From: Roseivivax halotolerans
Lineage (GTDB): Bacteria > Pseudomonadota > Alphaproteobacteria > Rhodobacterales > Rhodobacteraceae
Length of the DNA: 64,000 nt
NCBI RefSeq assembly: GCF_900115815.1
Contig: NZ_FOXV01000004.1
Span: 62,001 to 126,000, forward strand
Reading direction: 5' to 3'
Part shown: positions 63,633 through 64,000 of the stretch, in pieces
How the letters are laid out: every line of letters starts with the position of its first letter
Position numbering within the stretch: the first letter of the stretch is position 1
Notes under the pieces: generated by a model
Databases searched by the model: none
The model's input: the letters and a program-made list of their open reading frames with translations, nothing else
Told to the model about the DNA's origin: nothing
Made by a program: the position numbers and the translations under genes

Positions 63633-64000
63633 GAGCAGCGCGTCCCTGTCCGGCCCGGTTGCCGCGCAACCTGCCGGAAATGCCGCGCAGCGCGCGAGAA
63701 TGGCAGGACCAGCGGTTCGAGCAGCCGCGACTGTCCCGCGCCCATCGCGCCCATGTCGGCAATGCGCGCCGCGAAGGTTGCATTCGCGCCAGGCCCATCC
63801 TCGACCAGCACTTGCCCACGTGACTGCCAGCCATGGGCCTGCGCCTCGGTCATCAGCCGTTCGAGAGCTTCTGCCGCCCTCAAGGCTGTATGCAGCGAAA
63901 GGGCTGCATGGGCGCAGCCGGCGCGTGCTCCGACAGCAGCGAAGAGCCGGTCTGGCGGCAGTGTCCAGACCGGGTCGACAATCAGCTCGGCGAAATCGCG
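63629..64000 (-). CDS. Unknown protein, C-terminal part (cut by window edge)
   Basis: On the minus strand the frame is open from base 64000 to TAG at 63629, giving at least 123 residues; the start lies beyond the window. The visible part is Ala/Arg/Gly/Leu-rich (for example VDPVWTLPPDRLFAAVGARA and QVLVEDGPGANATFAARI). I do not recognise a domain. An internal ATG at 63883 should not be taken as the start. Confidence 0.55.
   Translation of the reverse strand, partial: RDFAELIVDPVWTLPPDRLFAAVGARAGCAHAALSLHTALRAAEALERLMTEAQAHGWQSRGQVLVEDGPGANATFAARIADMGAMGAGQSRLLEPLVLPFSRAARHFRQVARQPGRTGTRCS

Overview
The window is about 65 percent GC, densely packed, and reads as the chromosome of an alphaproteobacterium of the Rhodobacteraceae/Roseobacteraceae type. 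Support for this: a GTTC-N7-GTTC type LexA box, a TrcR (DUF1013) regulator, alphaproteobacterial ImuA, FeS-BCP photolyase and PhoX, a tandem glycine riboswitch ahead of gcvTHP, and many ATGA/GTGA stop-start overlaps. There is no insertion sequence, prophage, CRISPR array, rRNA or tRNA gene that I can recognise. It is ordinary housekeeping chromosome with a few accessory islands.

Layout. 1-3.2 kb: end of prfC and two tandem, overlapping family-2-like glycosyltransferases. 3.3-5.6 kb: RhlE-type DEAD-box helicase and a secreted protein of unknown role. 5.6-14.2 kb, all on the minus strand: modA-modB-modC (molybdate uptake), an aldo/keto reductase, an EamA transporter, trmB, birA, coaX and rnj, several with overlapping stop/start codons. 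14.3-18.3 kb: an SOS-controlled orphan imuA, metG, a LysR regulator and a SlyD-like isomerase. 18.5-22.3 kb: L,D-transpeptidase, a geranylgeranyl-reductase-like flavoprotein, small membrane proteins, a cold shock protein and a GDSL esterase. 22.3-26.5 kb: a YbbA/YbbP-type ABC system divergent from the esterase (as in E. coli tesA-ybbAP), and an inositol-monophosphatase-family enzyme.

26.6-31.9 kb (minus strand): an NsrR-like Rrf2 regulator, then a tandem glycine riboswitch, then gcvT-gcvH-gcvP. GcvT appears to carry a Cys/His-rich N-terminal extension. 32-43.7 kb: gamma-glutamylcyclotransferase-like protein, gltX, thpR, wrbA, a zincin, nadE, a secreted protein of 18 MORN repeats, a Tudor-like small protein, an alpha/beta-hydrolase-OsmC fusion, an FeS-cluster photolyase with an SDR partner, and truA. 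43.7-52.9 kb: ycjX-ycjF pair, a small anchored protein, ileS, then dnaX-ybaB-recR. 52.9-57.5 kb: a secreted unknown, Tat-exported PhoX behind a Pho-box-like site, trcR, and a secreted RNase T2.

57.8-60.3 kb is the most interesting part: a four-gene operon of DUF2282 precursor peptide, DUF692 multinuclear iron oxidase (MNIO), DUF2063 partner and DoxX membrane protein. This matches the recently described bufferin (bufABCD) architecture, in which an exported peptide is modified on cysteines to bind copper. The window ends with an ArsC/Spx-like protein, metR divergent from metF, a GAPDH-family gene and a gene running off the right edge.

A recurring structural theme is long perfect hairpins placed within a few bases of stop codons, usually between convergent genes (26489, 26559, 34608, 46198, 49967/50000, 55894). 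All protein calls rest on motif reading of the translations; no database search was run.
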